Notes: generated by a model not told the origin, from the sequence alone. 64,000 bases of DNA from Kingdonia uniflora (GCA_014058105.1 JACGCM010000018.1:372001-436000); one strand, 5' to 3'. Counted from the first letter of the stretch, positions 1 through 11,603 are shown. Program-made: numbers and translations.

Positions 1-1150
1 AGTACGCTGACTGGATATCAAATATTATGGTAGTTCCCAAGAAGAACAGTAAGATCAGAATCTGCGCCGACTTTACAGACCTCAACAAGCACACACCGAA
101 GGATAGTTTCCCATTACCGATCATTTCAGTACTCCTCAATGCCACTACTGGACATGAGAGCCTGTCTATGATGAATACAGCCTTGGGTTACAATCAGGTA
201 CCCCTTCTCCCCGAAGATCAGCTTAAAGCTTCATTCATCACTGAATAAGGCCTTTATTGTTTTAATGTTATTCCCTTCCGCCTTAAAAATGTGGGAGCCA
301 CTTACCAACGCCTTATCACAACCATGTTCAAACTTTTGTTTGGCAAGTCGGTCGAAGATTATATCGACGACATGTTATGAAAGAGCCTTCAAAAATAGAC
401 CCACATTCAAGACCTAACCGAAGTCTTTTCGATACTTTGAACATACAACATGAAACTCAACCCAGATAAATGCCAATTTGGAATTTTGTCTGGTAAATTT
501 TTAGGCCACCTTATCAGCAAATTAGGTATCAAGATCAGCCCCACCCATATTTGAGCCCTCATCGACATGCCCTCGCCCCAAACCAAAAAAGATGTCCAAA
601 AAGTGGCTAGCAAGATAGTAGCCTTTAGCCGCTTCATTTCCAAATCCTCAGACAAATGTGTTTGGCTCTTTTCCCTCTTGCGTGACCAAGGCGTCCACAA
701 AACAAAAAAGAAAAACAACCCTGAGATCAACTGGATACCCGAATGTGAACAGGCCTTCCTCAAACTCAAAAGTTACCTTGGTCGACCACCCATTATCAGT
801 ACCCCTATCGAAGGCGATGCACTCTCTCTATACCTTGCTGTCACAGATACCTCTATCAGTTCAGTGCTTATTCGACTCGATTCCAACGTTGAGAAGCCTC
901 TGTATTTTATCAGCAAAACTCTAACACCCGCAGAAACTCAATATTCTAAACTTGAGCATTTGCTCCTCACCCTTGTCTATTCAGCTCGCAAACTTAAACC
1001 ATATTTTCAAGCTCACCCCATCCGTGTTATAACAAGTTACCCCCTTCGAGAAATACTCAGCAAAAATGAGAAATCCAGACGAGTACAATAGTGGTCTGTA
1101 TATCTTGGCAAACATGACACTACATTCGAGAAGTAGATATCCCAAAAAGG
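1..1150 (+). pseudogene. Tat-element reverse transcriptase and RNase H, decayed
   Basis: Frames in + orientation read RT (motif VVPKKNSKIRICADFTDLN, then PKDSFPLP) from position 1 to about 560, with the palm region around 300-420 shifted and interrupted (the expected xxDD region near 360-380 reads VEDYIDDML followed by a stop). The connection and RNase H domain follows at 567-1091 (QTKKDVQKVASKIVAFSRFIS, TPAETQYSKLEHLLLTLVYS). The chain is broken by a stop at 246 and several frame changes, so no active polymerase can be made. In the element it would copy the RNA genome into DNA. Confidence 0.85.
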
Positions 1151-1229
1151 CTAAGCAGTAGCAGATTTCCTTGTAGACTTCCCAGTTGAAGATGTTGACT
1201 GGGAGGAACATGAAGATGACTTAACCGAT

Positions 1230-1560
1230 GACCAACCCAAAGCAACAGATCCATTGAACCCCAACACTGGCTGGCATCTATTCACAGATGGATCCGCTAG
1301 GCCTAACGGTTCAGGAATCGGTATAGACCTAGTCACACCTACCAATAACCGAATAGAGAAGGCAATCAAGCTCAACTTCGAATGCTCTAACAACGAAGCC
1401 GAGTATGAAGCTCTGATTCATGGCCTCAACCTTGCCCTCAAATTCGGCATCCCAAAACTTGCAGTTTTCACAGATTCCCAGCTTGTCTAGAAATATTATA
1501 CAGGTGAAAATCAAGCTAACGGTCGCATGGCTGAATATGCTGCTCTCGTTCGATAGTACA
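1230..1560 (+). pseudogene. Second (archaeal-type) RNase H domain of the Tat element
   Basis: The frame at 1254-1490 shows the acidic RNase H residues in order: LFTDGSARPNGSG (first Asp), NNEAEYEALIHGL (Glu) and VFTDSQLV (third Asp). This extra domain between the pol RNase H and integrase is a known trait of Tat elements. The last part is cut by an in-frame stop at about 1488 and continues in other frames. Function in the parent element: a second RNA/DNA-hybrid nuclease, role not settled. Confidence 0.8.
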
Positions 1561-1589
1561 TGGACCGCTTCCCTGAAAAATCTACTATC

Positions 1590-2990
1590 ACTCATTACCC
1601 TCAAGGAGAAAACCGATATACAGATGTCCTCGCCTACATAGCAGCTATGTTAGGCCAATCAGAATCCCGAACTCTCCACATCGAAGTACTCGAACGCCCA
1701 AGTATCGACCAGATGGAAATCAATGCCATCAATACTGGGGGTGAGAGTCTCGATCCAGACGACTGGCGAATACCATTCCTCAATTACTTCAGCAATGCAA
1801 ACCACCCAGATGATCCCAAAGCCAAACGATCGCTGCTAGAAAACTGCCGCAGATACATTATCCACAAACATGAGTTACATCGCAAGTCCCCAAATGGCGC
1901 CCTCCTTTGATGCATCTCTCAAGCCGAAGCCTCATAAATTCTAGTCGAACTCTATCAAGTTACCTGCGGTGCTCATACTGTTGGTCATTCTATGGCCCTT
2001 CGAGCCATTTTTCAAGGTTTATTCTGGCCGAACATTCAAAAACAAGCCGAAGAGTATGTCAAGCACTGTGGCAAATGCCAACGTCATGCCCACGATATCC
2101 ACAACCCTTTACAAGACCCCTATTTCAGTCAAGTCTCCTAGCCATTCAAAAGATGGGTTATTGATCTCATTGGCCCTTTTCCTAAAGCCGCAGGCAGCCG
2201 AGAGAATATCCTTGTTGCAACAGACTATTTTACCAAATGGGTCGAAGTTGTACCTTTGTGCCGAACTAGAGAAGAATAAGTCATCAAGTTTCTTTGAGAA
2301 AAGATCATCACACGCTTCGGGTGCCCTCATATGATTCGATGCGACAATGATCCCCAGTTCGTCGGTAACAAAGTTAAAAATTTCCTCAAAAAACACAATA
2401 TCATCTTCTCACCCTCAACACCTTATTACCCTCAAGGAATGGTTAAGTCAAAGCAATCAATAAAACCATTGTCGATAGTCTCAAGATAAGAGTCGATGCA
2501 AAGAAAGGTTGATGGGTTCAGGAGTTACAGCATGTCCTCAGAGCCTATTGAACAATACCAAGAAAATCCGCAGGCTGCACCCCTTTCTTTCTAGCATACG
2601 GTACCGAAGTTGTGCTCCCTACTCAATTCGAAGTACCTACATGAGATCCCAACCTCCCCGACGAAGATAATGAGTTTGAGATCGGATGTAACATGCTATG
2701 GATTGACAAAACTAGAGACCGAGCCATCGCCAACCTTGGCTGTTACCATCTGTCCCTCCAGAAGTCATATAACAAAAGAGTTTGTCCACGAAGTTTCAAC
2801 ATCGGAGATTTGGTACTTTGATGTGTCAACCAATCCTCGAAGCCTCGAAATGCCGGCAAACTAGCCAAATCCTGGGAAGGACCTTATGTCGTGTACGATA
2901 AAACTGACAAGGGTTTATACAATTTAATAACAGAAGACGAAGAGCCTCTACCCAATCCGTGGAATACAATGCAGCTAGTCTCATACAATA
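1590..2990 (+). pseudogene. Integrase of the Tat element, decayed
   Basis: Pieces in all three + frames: the linker after RNase H (1560-1910), the zinc-binding region (1920-2110, with CGKCQRH near 2069-2089), the core with WVIDLIGPFPKAAG spread over 2155-2205, the second catalytic Asp region around 2340-2360 (IRCDNDPQFVG) and NIIFSPSTPYYPQG near 2400. The C-terminal part ends near 2990. Frame breaks occur roughly every 150-250 bases, so this is a relic. No chromodomain was seen, as expected for Tat. Confidence 0.8.
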
Positions 2991-3100
2991 AGTCACTGCA
3001 TTTACCTTGTACAACTTATATAAATACAGAATAATCAATAAACAGTTTTTCTACCCCTACTTCGTCTCCTATTTTCAATGAATTTCTTGGTTTAACTTAA

Positions 3101-3690
3101 GTATCATGTCAACCCTTCAACCCGACTGATACTTGGGGGCGACCTTGAGATTTTTCAAACCTCTAATTTCGAGCAAACTCAAGGGACAAGGATGGTCGAA
3201 TGACCGGACCCTCGGGAATGCATTGGGGGCAAACAATTATGCTTTGCTGTAGCTTAGGCCTTTGAAGTCCAGTCGATTTCTTGGTTCCCTTTAGTATCAT
3301 GTCAACCCTTCGACCCGACTGATACTTGGGGGCGACCTTGAGATTTTTTAAGCTTCCAATTTTCAGCAAACTCGAGGGGCAAGGATGGTCGACATACCAG
3401 ACCCTCAGGGATGCATTAGGGGCGAACAAATATACTTCGATCAGGTTTAAAACTGTTAAAGTCCAGTCGATTTCTTGGTTCACCCCGGGTATCATGTCCA
3501 CCCTCGCCCCGACTGATACTTGGGAGTGACCTTGAAATTTTTAAGCTTTTAACATTCGAGCAAACTCGAGGGGCACGAATGGTCGAAAGAGCGGACCCTC
3601 GAGAATGCGTTGGGAGCGAACACGCCTTACATCGCTATGGCTTCGGCCTTCGATGTCCAGCAGATCCTTTGATTTCAAACTAAGTATTAC
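3101..3690 (+). repeat. Three tandem copies of an about 195-bp repeat
   Basis: Units begin at 3101, 3294 and 3489, each with GTATCATGTC(A/C)ACCCT, then GACTGATACTTGGG, a gap, GAGCAAACTC and GGACCCTC. Copies are clearly alike but diverged. They lie just after the pol region and before the antisense frame, a place where Tat elements often carry tandem repeats. Confidence 0.85.
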
Positions 3691-4016
3691 AACCATCATG
3701 AAGTTCTCACAGGTTCGGTCACTCTATAATCATTCGATAGATTTAGCACATGCAGAGACTATTATACATGAATATCTACAATTTACCACATGCAAGAAGT
3801 TTTAAAACATCATATATCAGAGAAACAATTTTAACACAGCTCAATTAAAATCAGTTCAGAACAATACTTCAAATTCAGTTCAAAATATACAACAAGTATG
3901 AAGCACAAACAAGTCAATCAAATTAAAGTTTACACAAATCAGTTTCAGCACAGCAATTCAAATCAGTTCGCACAAAGAAAGTTCCAAGGTTAACCCCGCA
4001 GAAAAATAAAGATGGT
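3691..4016. other. AT-rich spacer of the Tat element
   Basis: A low-complexity stretch rich in TTCAGTTCA and CACAAA-type words, with no coding signal on either strand. It lies between the tandem repeats and the 3' end of the antisense frame. Confidence 0.6.
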
Positions 4017-6253
4017 TTAAATATTACAACAACAAATCAGAAATAACAGGTATGGCACTCCAGTACAAATACCTCTGACCGGCATGGCTGTATATTCTAC
4101 CCCAATAGGCCCTGCCGCATCAATACCTTCAGCACCCACAGTCGAAGGCCTCGACCCTGCATTATCTATAATCATGTCAGTTGTAGCCCCATAAGTAATT
4201 CCTTCGACCACAAGAGTTTTCATGCCCCTCCCAACACCTTCAACAACAAATTCCACCTCTCCTCCATTCGTATGCAAGGAGTCCTCAGCAATAGAATCTT
4301 TGATAATAGGGAGCCATTCTAAAGTGTCCGAATCAAAACCCATATCCTCTATGAACGCCGTCAGCCTGACAGTCACTTTACATTCACCATCAAACTGCGC
4401 CTAATAATGCACTTTCTGGTCTACTTTCACTTTGTCCTTCGCCGCAATCATCGACTTCAACACCTGCTCAAGATTAAAACATTGACCCTTCATCATCTTC
4501 TCGACTGCATTATTGATAACCTCCATCTCCCACTTTAACTTATTATTATCAGACAATAACGACGCCTCTTTCCCCCGAGAAAGTTTCAGACTGTCAAGCA
4601 CCTCCTGCAACCTCCTTTTTCCTACTTTTACTGCCATGGTGAATGACTGTGCCCAAGTATCTGTCTGCTAGAATATTTGAACCGTCAGTATTTCTCGAAG
4701 TCTGGAACACTTAAGACAATTTTAGAAGTTTACAAACAATAATAGACAGTTACCTAAAACATACTCTTTTTCATTCTCTTTGAAGCTTCATCTGGGTCAG
4801 CACCGCAGAGTTCGGCCATAGACGCAGCTTTAGCTAGAGCTTGGTCTTGCCGCTCAGCCTCTGTTATCTCCTCGCTCTCATCATCTTCATCGTCTTCCCC
4901 CAGCGCCCTATGCCTTTTACGCTGAACAACATTCGTCTGCTACACCTTCAGAGCCTCGAGAACGACCCTACCTTTCCCTTTCTCAGCCTGGGTTGGCACC
5001 TGCCTCGGCCTCAGTCTCGAAGCATCGCCAGCCACTTCGGGCACTGACGCTACTTGCTTCGAGCCCTTTTTCGATTTCAAAACATACTGAACGTTTCATG
5101 GCAAATCATTCTCCCCCATTTCTTCGGATACTTTCGAACCACCTTCGACCTTCCTCTTCTTTGATGGCTTCGGCATAACAGGTACGTTTCAAAGCCGGGA
5201 ATCTATCTTCTTATTTCTCTTCCTCTTGATACCAAGACTCTCGAAAAGATAATCCACCCACTCTTCATTAGAATTGAGTAAGGCATCAATATAATCCCTC
5301 GGATTCCCCACGGCCGATTAGTCAGACCTATAGAAAAATGGAAGTGTAATCACAGTTTATTCGAGCAACATATCAAAATAAAACATTCGACAACACACTT
5401 ACTTGGGTTATAGACTCTATGATGCAACCTATAAGAGCCATCCCCTTCGACACTCTCAAAATTACCCTGTACCATAATTAAATCCTTATTCTAGCCTCGA
5501 CCCATCGAACACAGATCAAACAACCAAGACTTCCCTGGGTGACATTGGATATGGTATGTCCCTACATTATGATTTGCTTTCCTCGAATAAAGTGATACAA
5601 CGTCATACCATTCAATCAAACCCCTCTTCTCACTTTGCAATTTTGCATTCATATCTTCTATTACCCTCATCATCTCATAAAAATTTCTATTCATTTGAAC
5701 TGGGGCAACCCCCCAAAAATTTAACACCTCTTTCACCAGCCTTCGGATAGGAAGTTGCATTCCCAATTGAATCTGGCCTCTATATGCCATTATTCCCTCC
5801 CGCAGGTTCGACTTGAATATCCACCCCACTCCTGTTACATGTAATGTTACCCCCACCTTTGACAGCTCCAAATTGGCAGCAAATCGATCCAATCACTTTT
5901 TATCCCTAGCTAAAATAAAACCCTCGACCCTATCCGACTAAGTTAAAACCTTACTCGGATCGCTTTGTTGCCCTTTTCCCTTCTCACCACCAGAAGGCCC
6001 AGCATTACCCTAGCCTCTCCCCCCCCCCTCCTATCTCCTCCTCCTCACTATCCTCAGTCACTACCATCTTACTACACTTAGTAACCAGAACCCCACCCGC
6101 CGGAACTACCACGGTTAAAGGGGCATCAGTTACAGTATCCAACACCTCTAAGTCGATGCCCTCATCCATTGAAACACGACCAAAAATACTAGCCTCGAGT
6201 TCTTTGATTTCTTCATCTATCAGCTTCTGTCTCAAAGCTCGACGGGTACGCAT
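4017..6253 (-). pseudogene. Antisense ORF of the Tat element (putative gypsy-type transposase-domain protein), decayed
   Basis: Reading frames on the opposite strand to pol run from an ATG at 6253 (MRTRRALRQKLIDEEIKELE) through 6005, then 5892-5491, about 5340-4760, and 4637-4017. The 5892-5491 block (MAYRGQIQLGMQLPIRRLV, VLNFWGVAPVQMNRNFY) resembles the plant family called 'putative gypsy-type transposase' (Transposase_28), known from Tat antisense ORFs. Downstream come a basic, KR-rich stretch (5250-5100), an acidic segment (LGEDDEDDESEE near 4860-4900) and a predicted coiled coil (4637-4401). A few stops and possible introns separate the blocks. Function of such proteins is unknown. It would need its own promoter because it opposes the LTR transcript. 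Confidence 0.65.
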
Positions 6254-7186
6254 ATTATCCTACAGAAGAAGAGGCACGAAATTAGATCGATACATTCGAC
6301 AATTCCGTGTCAATAACCCATTTCTCATCTACCCTCTCCAACAGACATAAACACAGTCGAAAACTCGACCTCAAACCCAGTTTTTCTGGCAATACCCTCA
6401 AAATCCCCAAATGAGCTACAATCCAGACTCACAAATTCTCCCTGACCTCGACTATAACCTCCTAACTGTCAACCCAGAAGATTCTACTTACAGAATGCAG
6501 CAAGAAGAGTTAAGAAAAAAAACCGACAACAAACAGAGATCAATTGACATACCTGTGTTAGAAGAAGTACACTCAAAATAGTAATTCAGCCCGAACTCAG
6601 CAACAACTTCAGCAGCCTCTCTTAAGCTTCACTTAGCAATGGTATACCAGTTTTCTTCTTCTCACTCTCTGGTTTGTTTTTCTGTGAACAATACACTTTG
6701 TTACTTCCCTATCATATATATACCTACTCGGAAAACCAAAACTTCCCCGATTTCCAAACCGCTATCATTGCTACGCCCCTACTACCCTGACTTTTTAGCT
6801 GAGACATGTTTTAACCAAATTACCCCTTATTTCCCGCACGCGCGAACCACACGTCCACCCCTGATTTAACTTTAAACTCAAAGCTTCTCGAACCCTCTAA
6901 CCCTCACTTGAAGCCGCTTAATCAAATCCCAACATTAAATTACAATTTTTCCAAAAAACGAGGATAAAATTCATGATTACCTGCATGGCATACTGCCCCA
7001 GGAGCACGTAACATTCTGACAGACCAGCTGTCAATTCGTTTAGTCAAATCCAACAAAACCTTCGACACACCTCGTATACCAGTAATCGTCTATACCGTAT
7101 CTCGAACACTTATCCACAGATAACCCCAAATCTGATCTACATAACCTTCGACAAATCATAATATTACTTCGACGGATCACATCTTT
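6254..7186. other. Tat-element spacer without recognisable gene
   Basis: AC-rich sequence with scattered TTCGAC and CTCGAAC words like the rest of the element. Short frames exist (for example 6639-6869) but show no domain or codon signal. The spacer ends in the 22-bp repeat array into which the solo LTR inserted. Confidence 0.55.
7144..7186 (+). repeat. Left part of a 22-bp tandem array split by the solo LTR
   Basis: Units of the form ACTTCGACRGATCACATCTTTY: one diverged unit at 7144-7165 and one at 7166-7187. The array resumes at 9745 and has further units at 9751, 9773 and 9795, ending in a partial unit at 9817. Removing the LTR and one TCTTT restores an uninterrupted array. Confidence 0.85.
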
Positions 7187-8288
7187 TGTCACGCCCCAAA
7201 ATCCAAATATTATAGCATATCTAAAACCATGTCATCCAGGGCGTGCAGGTCGGGGAATCTAAAGATTCGCCCCCATAAATAACCTTGCTAATAAGAAATT
7301 GCTCAGTCATTCACTATAGCAATATCATCATAGTAAAAGAATAATGTGGAAGCAAAAGATATATATACATATCAAACTGAAATATCAATACAATATCTCG
7401 GATAATGTACAGCGTCAAAAGCTAAGATCGTACAAGAAGAACTAATACAAGAACAGATCTGTAGTAGCCAAAGTTGAATCCAACACAACTGAAACCCTCA
7501 GCAAAACCAATAACTACTCTGCCTCTGAAAGGGGGAAAATACGAGAGTGAGCAAAACCACGGCTCACTAATGCCCAATAATGTTAAATACCTTACTAATA
7601 AAATGGTGCAGAGAAAGAGGAAGAGGTGAATGAGATATAAGATGCTAAAAGCAGAGTAATATATAAGTAAAGAATAGAGTAAGGAATGGATGAGAGAAGA
7701 GGGATAGGGAAATAACGATGTGATGCGATGAAGTGATGATGTGAAATGGTATGCTGTGATATGATATGACGTGCTGTGATATGATTCTAGAATTGTCCTA
7801 ATGTGGATGTTTATGATGTGCAAAACCAATGAACTAGACCCTATAATAGATATATGGGTTGATCAACTGCTAATGCATAATAACCTTAAAGAGATCTCAA
7901 TTGGAAACAATAGGTATGATTTTTGTCAAACTCGACCACGCTCAAGGATTTATCACTTGATCAAAGTGCTCCGGGCTTTTCAACCCACGGAGCTAACGTC
8001 CGAACAATATTTATAATTCCAAGGAATTTCAACAACACGGAGGATAAGATGGGTACCAAAGGAAAGCTGTCTCATACCATCCACATACTCCCAGATGGGT
8101 AATAGGCATGATAGTACCTATCCCAAACTCACCTACTATTTCAACCCGATGTAGGAATCCTAAAACCTATCGAGGGTTAGGCAATGTAGAGCTTTGTTAT
8201 GTATCCAACCCCGTTAAGTTAAAAGAATATAAAAACCCACACTTTAAAACATATCCCAAGGATCAAAACACAATAGTCGCTACACGGC

Positions 8289-8396
8289 CAATACACACAT
8301 AGGATAACCACCTGCCAAAGAGAATGGTAAACAATCCTAACATCGCACACATAGGATAACCACCTGCCTCGGAGGATGGCAAATAATCCTAACACA
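8289..8396 (+). repeat. Two-copy tandem duplication inside the solo LTR
   Basis: The block CACATAGGATAACCACCTGCC with its following 30 bases occurs twice (about 8296 and 8348). The related LTR at 47276 has a single matching block near 48421, so the duplication is private to this copy or lost in the other. Confidence 0.7.
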
Positions 8397-9099
8397 GATA
8401 AACAGTGACCACCAGTCACAACATCTAACCCATATCAGTCTCTACAAGATGGAAGCACAGTATTTAAGGACAAGGCCACACAAATACCAAACTAATGCAC
8501 AACTTCCTAAGAGACAAAAGAGGACACACTCTAAATGGCAAACAAAGGAAAATATACAGTATAAATCTAGCAATAGACTTTAACTAAATCACATAACACC
8601 TCAATGCCAAATGCATAACACTCTAACTAACGCAGATTAACTAGTAGAAAAATTTAGCAAGGAAGGGACACTCGCCTGACACGAGCCGCGAATCCAACAA
8701 TCACATGACAACCCAAACACAACCTCAACACCACAACCAACAATAATCAACCCAACACCTGTAGCAAAGATAACTCTGCAATCTCAACAAACACCCAAAT
8801 CATAAATCCTAAATCCACCTAATAAGGAAACCCTAAAATAAAATCAAATCAACGATACGGAAAGGAATAGGGGAATTACTCACTGAGAGAAGTGGCGAAG
8901 ATCAACCCGATAACGATCACAAAGGAAGAGCAAAGGAGGTTTTCAATTGGAGAGTGAGTAAGAGAGTGAGAGTGAGTGTTGAATGAGAGAGAGAGAAATG
9001 AAATGAAATGGGTAATAAAACCTAAAACCAACACCCATCTCAAGGAAGGGAATCAACGGCCAAGATCACGAAGAGATCCAATCTGGTCTTCTAAACACG

Positions 9100-9385
9100 C
9101 CTCTGTTCGAATTGAATACATTTCTATTTGAACAAAACAAGACAGGTAGAAGTCTATTCTAACAAAAAAAGGCTTGTTCGAATAAAAGAAACAGTTAGAA
9201 ATTTATTCGAACAGGAACAAGTCTGTTCGAATACAAAGAAACAGGCGGAAATCTATTCGAACAGACTTGTTCCTGTTCGAATAGATTTTTATCTGCTTTA
9301 TTCTATTCAAACAACTCATTTTCTATTCGAGCAGATAAAAATCTATTCGAACAGGAACAAGTCTATTCGAATACAACAGGTAAAA
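9100..9385 (+). repeat. Array of TTCGAA-centred short repeats in the LTR
   Basis: Many head-to-head copies of TATTCGAACA and its complement TGTTCGAATA occur within about 285 bases, often next to AAACAGG. The same array, with more changes, is at 49190-49420 in the related LTR. In the sense of the element it lies near the 5' end of the LTR (U3), where promoter-binding repeats would sit. The regulatory role is inferred. Confidence 0.7.
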
Positions 9386-9744
9386 ACTCAAAAAACTCAG
9401 AAAACCAAAAAGATTCCCTCGAGCGAAAACTGGGAAAAACCTAAGGGAAAATCCTCAGACCCCTCTCGGATCATACACTACACCACAACAACAACAACAC
9501 CACCAAGCCAACCACAGACTCCCAAAACCTCAACTCAACCTCTTCCGCCCAATAACCACCGAAACCACCAAAATACAGAAAATGAAGAAAGAAGAACCAA
9601 AACCTGATAAATGCAATAATATGAGGATGCACGATGCTTAGTAATATATGCAGATGCAGAGTAACGTATGAGGATGCATAATGAATAAAATAAAATGATA
9701 AATAATAAAAAAATATAAAAATATAAAAAATCTGAGATACTACA

Positions 9745-9830
9745 TCTTTTACTTCGACAGATCACATCTTTCACTTCGACAGATCACATCTTTTACTTCA
9801 ACAGATCACATCTTTTAATTCGACAATTCT
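9745..9830 (+). repeat. Right part of the 22-bp tandem array
   Basis: Units start at 9751, 9773 and 9795 with a partial one at 9817. They match the unit left of the solo LTR at 7166. The first six bases (TCTTTT) finish the interrupted unit and contain the target-site duplication. Confidence 0.85.
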
Positions 9831-10093
9831 GAATTTTTCTTATTCACAAATCAGAATATTATTATCAGATATCCTACTTCAACAAGTTCAAACAAATTAT
9901 TTCGACAGAGCAAAATCTTACTTCGAACATTCAAAATCCTACTCGCACAAAGTACTGAAAAAGAATTCGATAGTTACATTACAAAATACAAATTTTATTC
10001 CCCAAAAACCAAAACAGTACAATTCAGAAATCCAATACAAGTACCCTATACACCGCCATATCTAAACATTTACCAAAACAGTTTTAGAGGTCC

Positions 10094-10468
10094 CTATTTA
10101 TCACCAGGATGCGCCTCCTCGCTATTAGCCTCAACAGCGGACTCCTCCTCAAGCCTAGCTTCAGCAACAGACTCCTCTAGCTCCACCATCTCCTCTTCGA
10201 AGGATTCCAACAGAGACAACCGATGGCCTGGAAGCGGACCCATCATTTGCAGAATCCCCCACCAATATGCAAAAGGCATTCCAGCAATGGGTTCCCCAGA
10301 TTTAACTTCAAACAGGTCCGGCATCGCTGGGTCGATGTCCTCACCGATAAGAAACCTTCGCTGCAGCTCCATCATCCTTTCCCGCACCCGCATAGCTTTT
10401 GCCGCAATCCGATCTGCCTGTATGGTCGTAGAAGAGTTGCTGCTGTTTGGTACCAAAGAAGAAGCCAT
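10094..10468 (-). CDS. Small antisense ORF A in the Tat element
   Basis: An open frame of 124 codons on the strand opposite to pol, starting MASSLVPNSSNSS. The middle reads MRVRERMMELQRRF, then DPAMPDLFEV, GEPIAGMPFAYWWGIL, and the C-terminal third is Glu-rich (FEEEMVELEESVAEARLEEE). It resembles ORF B at 11022-11360 across the central 80 residues, so the two are paralogous. No family was recognised. It has no frame damage, unlike pol. It may be a real element gene or the conserved end of a longer antisense gene. Confidence 0.5.
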   Translation of the reverse strand: MASSLVPNSSNSSTTIQADRIAAKAMRVRERMMELQRRFLIGEDIDPAMPDLFEVKSGEPIAGMPFAYWWGILQMMGPLPGHRLSLLESFEEEMVELEESVAEARLEEESAVEANSEEAHPGDK

Positions 10469-11021
10469 TCTGATCCGAGCAAGAAAGCAAAAAGGTGAAG
10501 AAAGTTAAAGAATTCTCCTCGCAACACTCCATTTTATACATAAAGGTACATTTATAGCACTTATTCATCCCAAGTTACATTCATTGCGGTCTTCAAGTCC
10601 CCTTCTTGAAAACTTAACAACCTGACTTTATCAACTTCCTAGACATAGCCGATTCATCTGTATCTGTATTCAAACCACATTCCCGAGGACTTGCAGTCGA
10701 ATAAATCTCCAGCATCAAACCATCGACCATTTTCACACGTCGACTCTAATCTCTTGCACCAAGTCTCAACTAATACAGAGTCAATTACCTTCGACCATAT
10801 CATTATACCTCGAAGCCAGTTTTTTGCAAACATTCGATGAGATATATTTGCTACCGTGCCTATAAGGCTATTCATCTACAATAACTGCCATAAACAAACA
10901 CATAAAATTGCACCAAAACATTGTTTCCATTCCATTCCGCAAATTACAATAACAGAAACAACAAATTTGAAAACCTAAATGTGCAAACCCACATAAACTT
11001 TCAAAACCCATCATTACCACC

Positions 11022-11360
11022 TCAAGCAGCAGCCCTATTTCCAGACAGTTCAGTTCCACTCGCTAAGCCTTGTTCCTCCATCTCCTCTTCTGCATAAACA
11101 AGGCACTCGGCCAAAGCTGACAGAAAGAGGTAGTGTTTCTCCGCAGTCATAAAATTGTACTTTAGCTGCCCCCAAAGGTAGGCATAAGACTCACCGTTGA
11201 TGAGTTCCCCAACTCCTACCTCCACCAAGTCAGGCATATCCCAATCCAGATCATGCTGACCGAAGAACTTCAAGTGCAACTCAGCAGTCTTTTGCCCTAC
11301 GCGACGATCTCGGGCGAATCCCATCCTTTTCTGATAACGCGTATTGGGCGTGATATCCAT
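11022..11360 (-). CDS. Small antisense ORF B, paralogue of ORF A
   Basis: Likely start at 11360 (MDITPNTRYQKRMGFAR), giving 112 residues; the frame stays open upstream to 11417 but that part is Phe-rich and looks non-coding. Shared with ORF A are RV at the start of the core, an EL-x3-F helix, DxDMPDLVEV, a GELINGESYAYLWGQL block and an acidic tail (CLVYAEEEMEEQ). Spacing to ORF A is about 550 bp. The family is not recognised. Its position just before the polypurine tract places it in the 3' end of the Tat element. Confidence 0.5.
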   Translation of the reverse strand: MDITPNTRYQKRMGFARDRRVGQKTAELHLKFFGQHDLDWDMPDLVEVGVGELINGESYAYLWGQLKYNFMTAEKHYLFLSALAECLVYAEEEMEEQGLASGTELSGNRAAA

Positions 11361-11603
11361 AAAGGTTTTAAAAAATTTGTAGAAGAAAGAGAAGAGAGTG
11401 AAACAGAAGAAGAACATACAGTATCCCTACCCCCATAACCCATACTTATAGCCTCATTTCATTTATTACCCTATAACCACCGACATCTCTTTATTACCCT
11501 CTTTTATTACCTCCCTCGAAAAACCAGCAGTCAACTATTTTACTTCTGACTACAAATAGTTTTTTCAGCAAATGCCTCTACACCTGTTTTTGAGGCCTTC
11601 GCT

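Larger units (their letters stand above)
7187..9744 (-). mobile_element. Solo LTR of the same Ty3/gypsy family as 47276-49755
   Basis: It starts TGTCACG and ends CTACA on the + strand, so in transcriptional sense (- strand) it is TGTAG...CGTGACA. It is 2558 bp and flanked by a perfect 5-bp duplication TCTTT (7182-7186 and 9745-9749). No internal region follows, which indicates LTR-LTR recombination. It matches the LTR at 47276-49755 nearly end to end with moderate divergence (shared blocks include GGTCGGGGAATC, GGTGCAGAGAAAGAGG, ATCACTTGATCA and the CACTCGCC region). Frames inside it (such as 7422-7829, 9128-9607) are not genes. Confidence 0.93.

Noticed and set aside
3101..3690. CRISPR-like array
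   Set aside because: The repeats are long, diverged and without unique spacers, in a plant retrotransposon; an ordinary tandem repeat.
7422..7829. 135-codon - strand ORF
   Set aside because: Inside the solo LTR; Ser/Tyr/Ile-rich from GATATGATATG-type repeats, no domain.
9128..9607. 159-codon + strand ORF
   Set aside because: Lies in the solo LTR across the TTCGAA array; the matching region of the other LTR copy is not open, and composition is repeat-driven.
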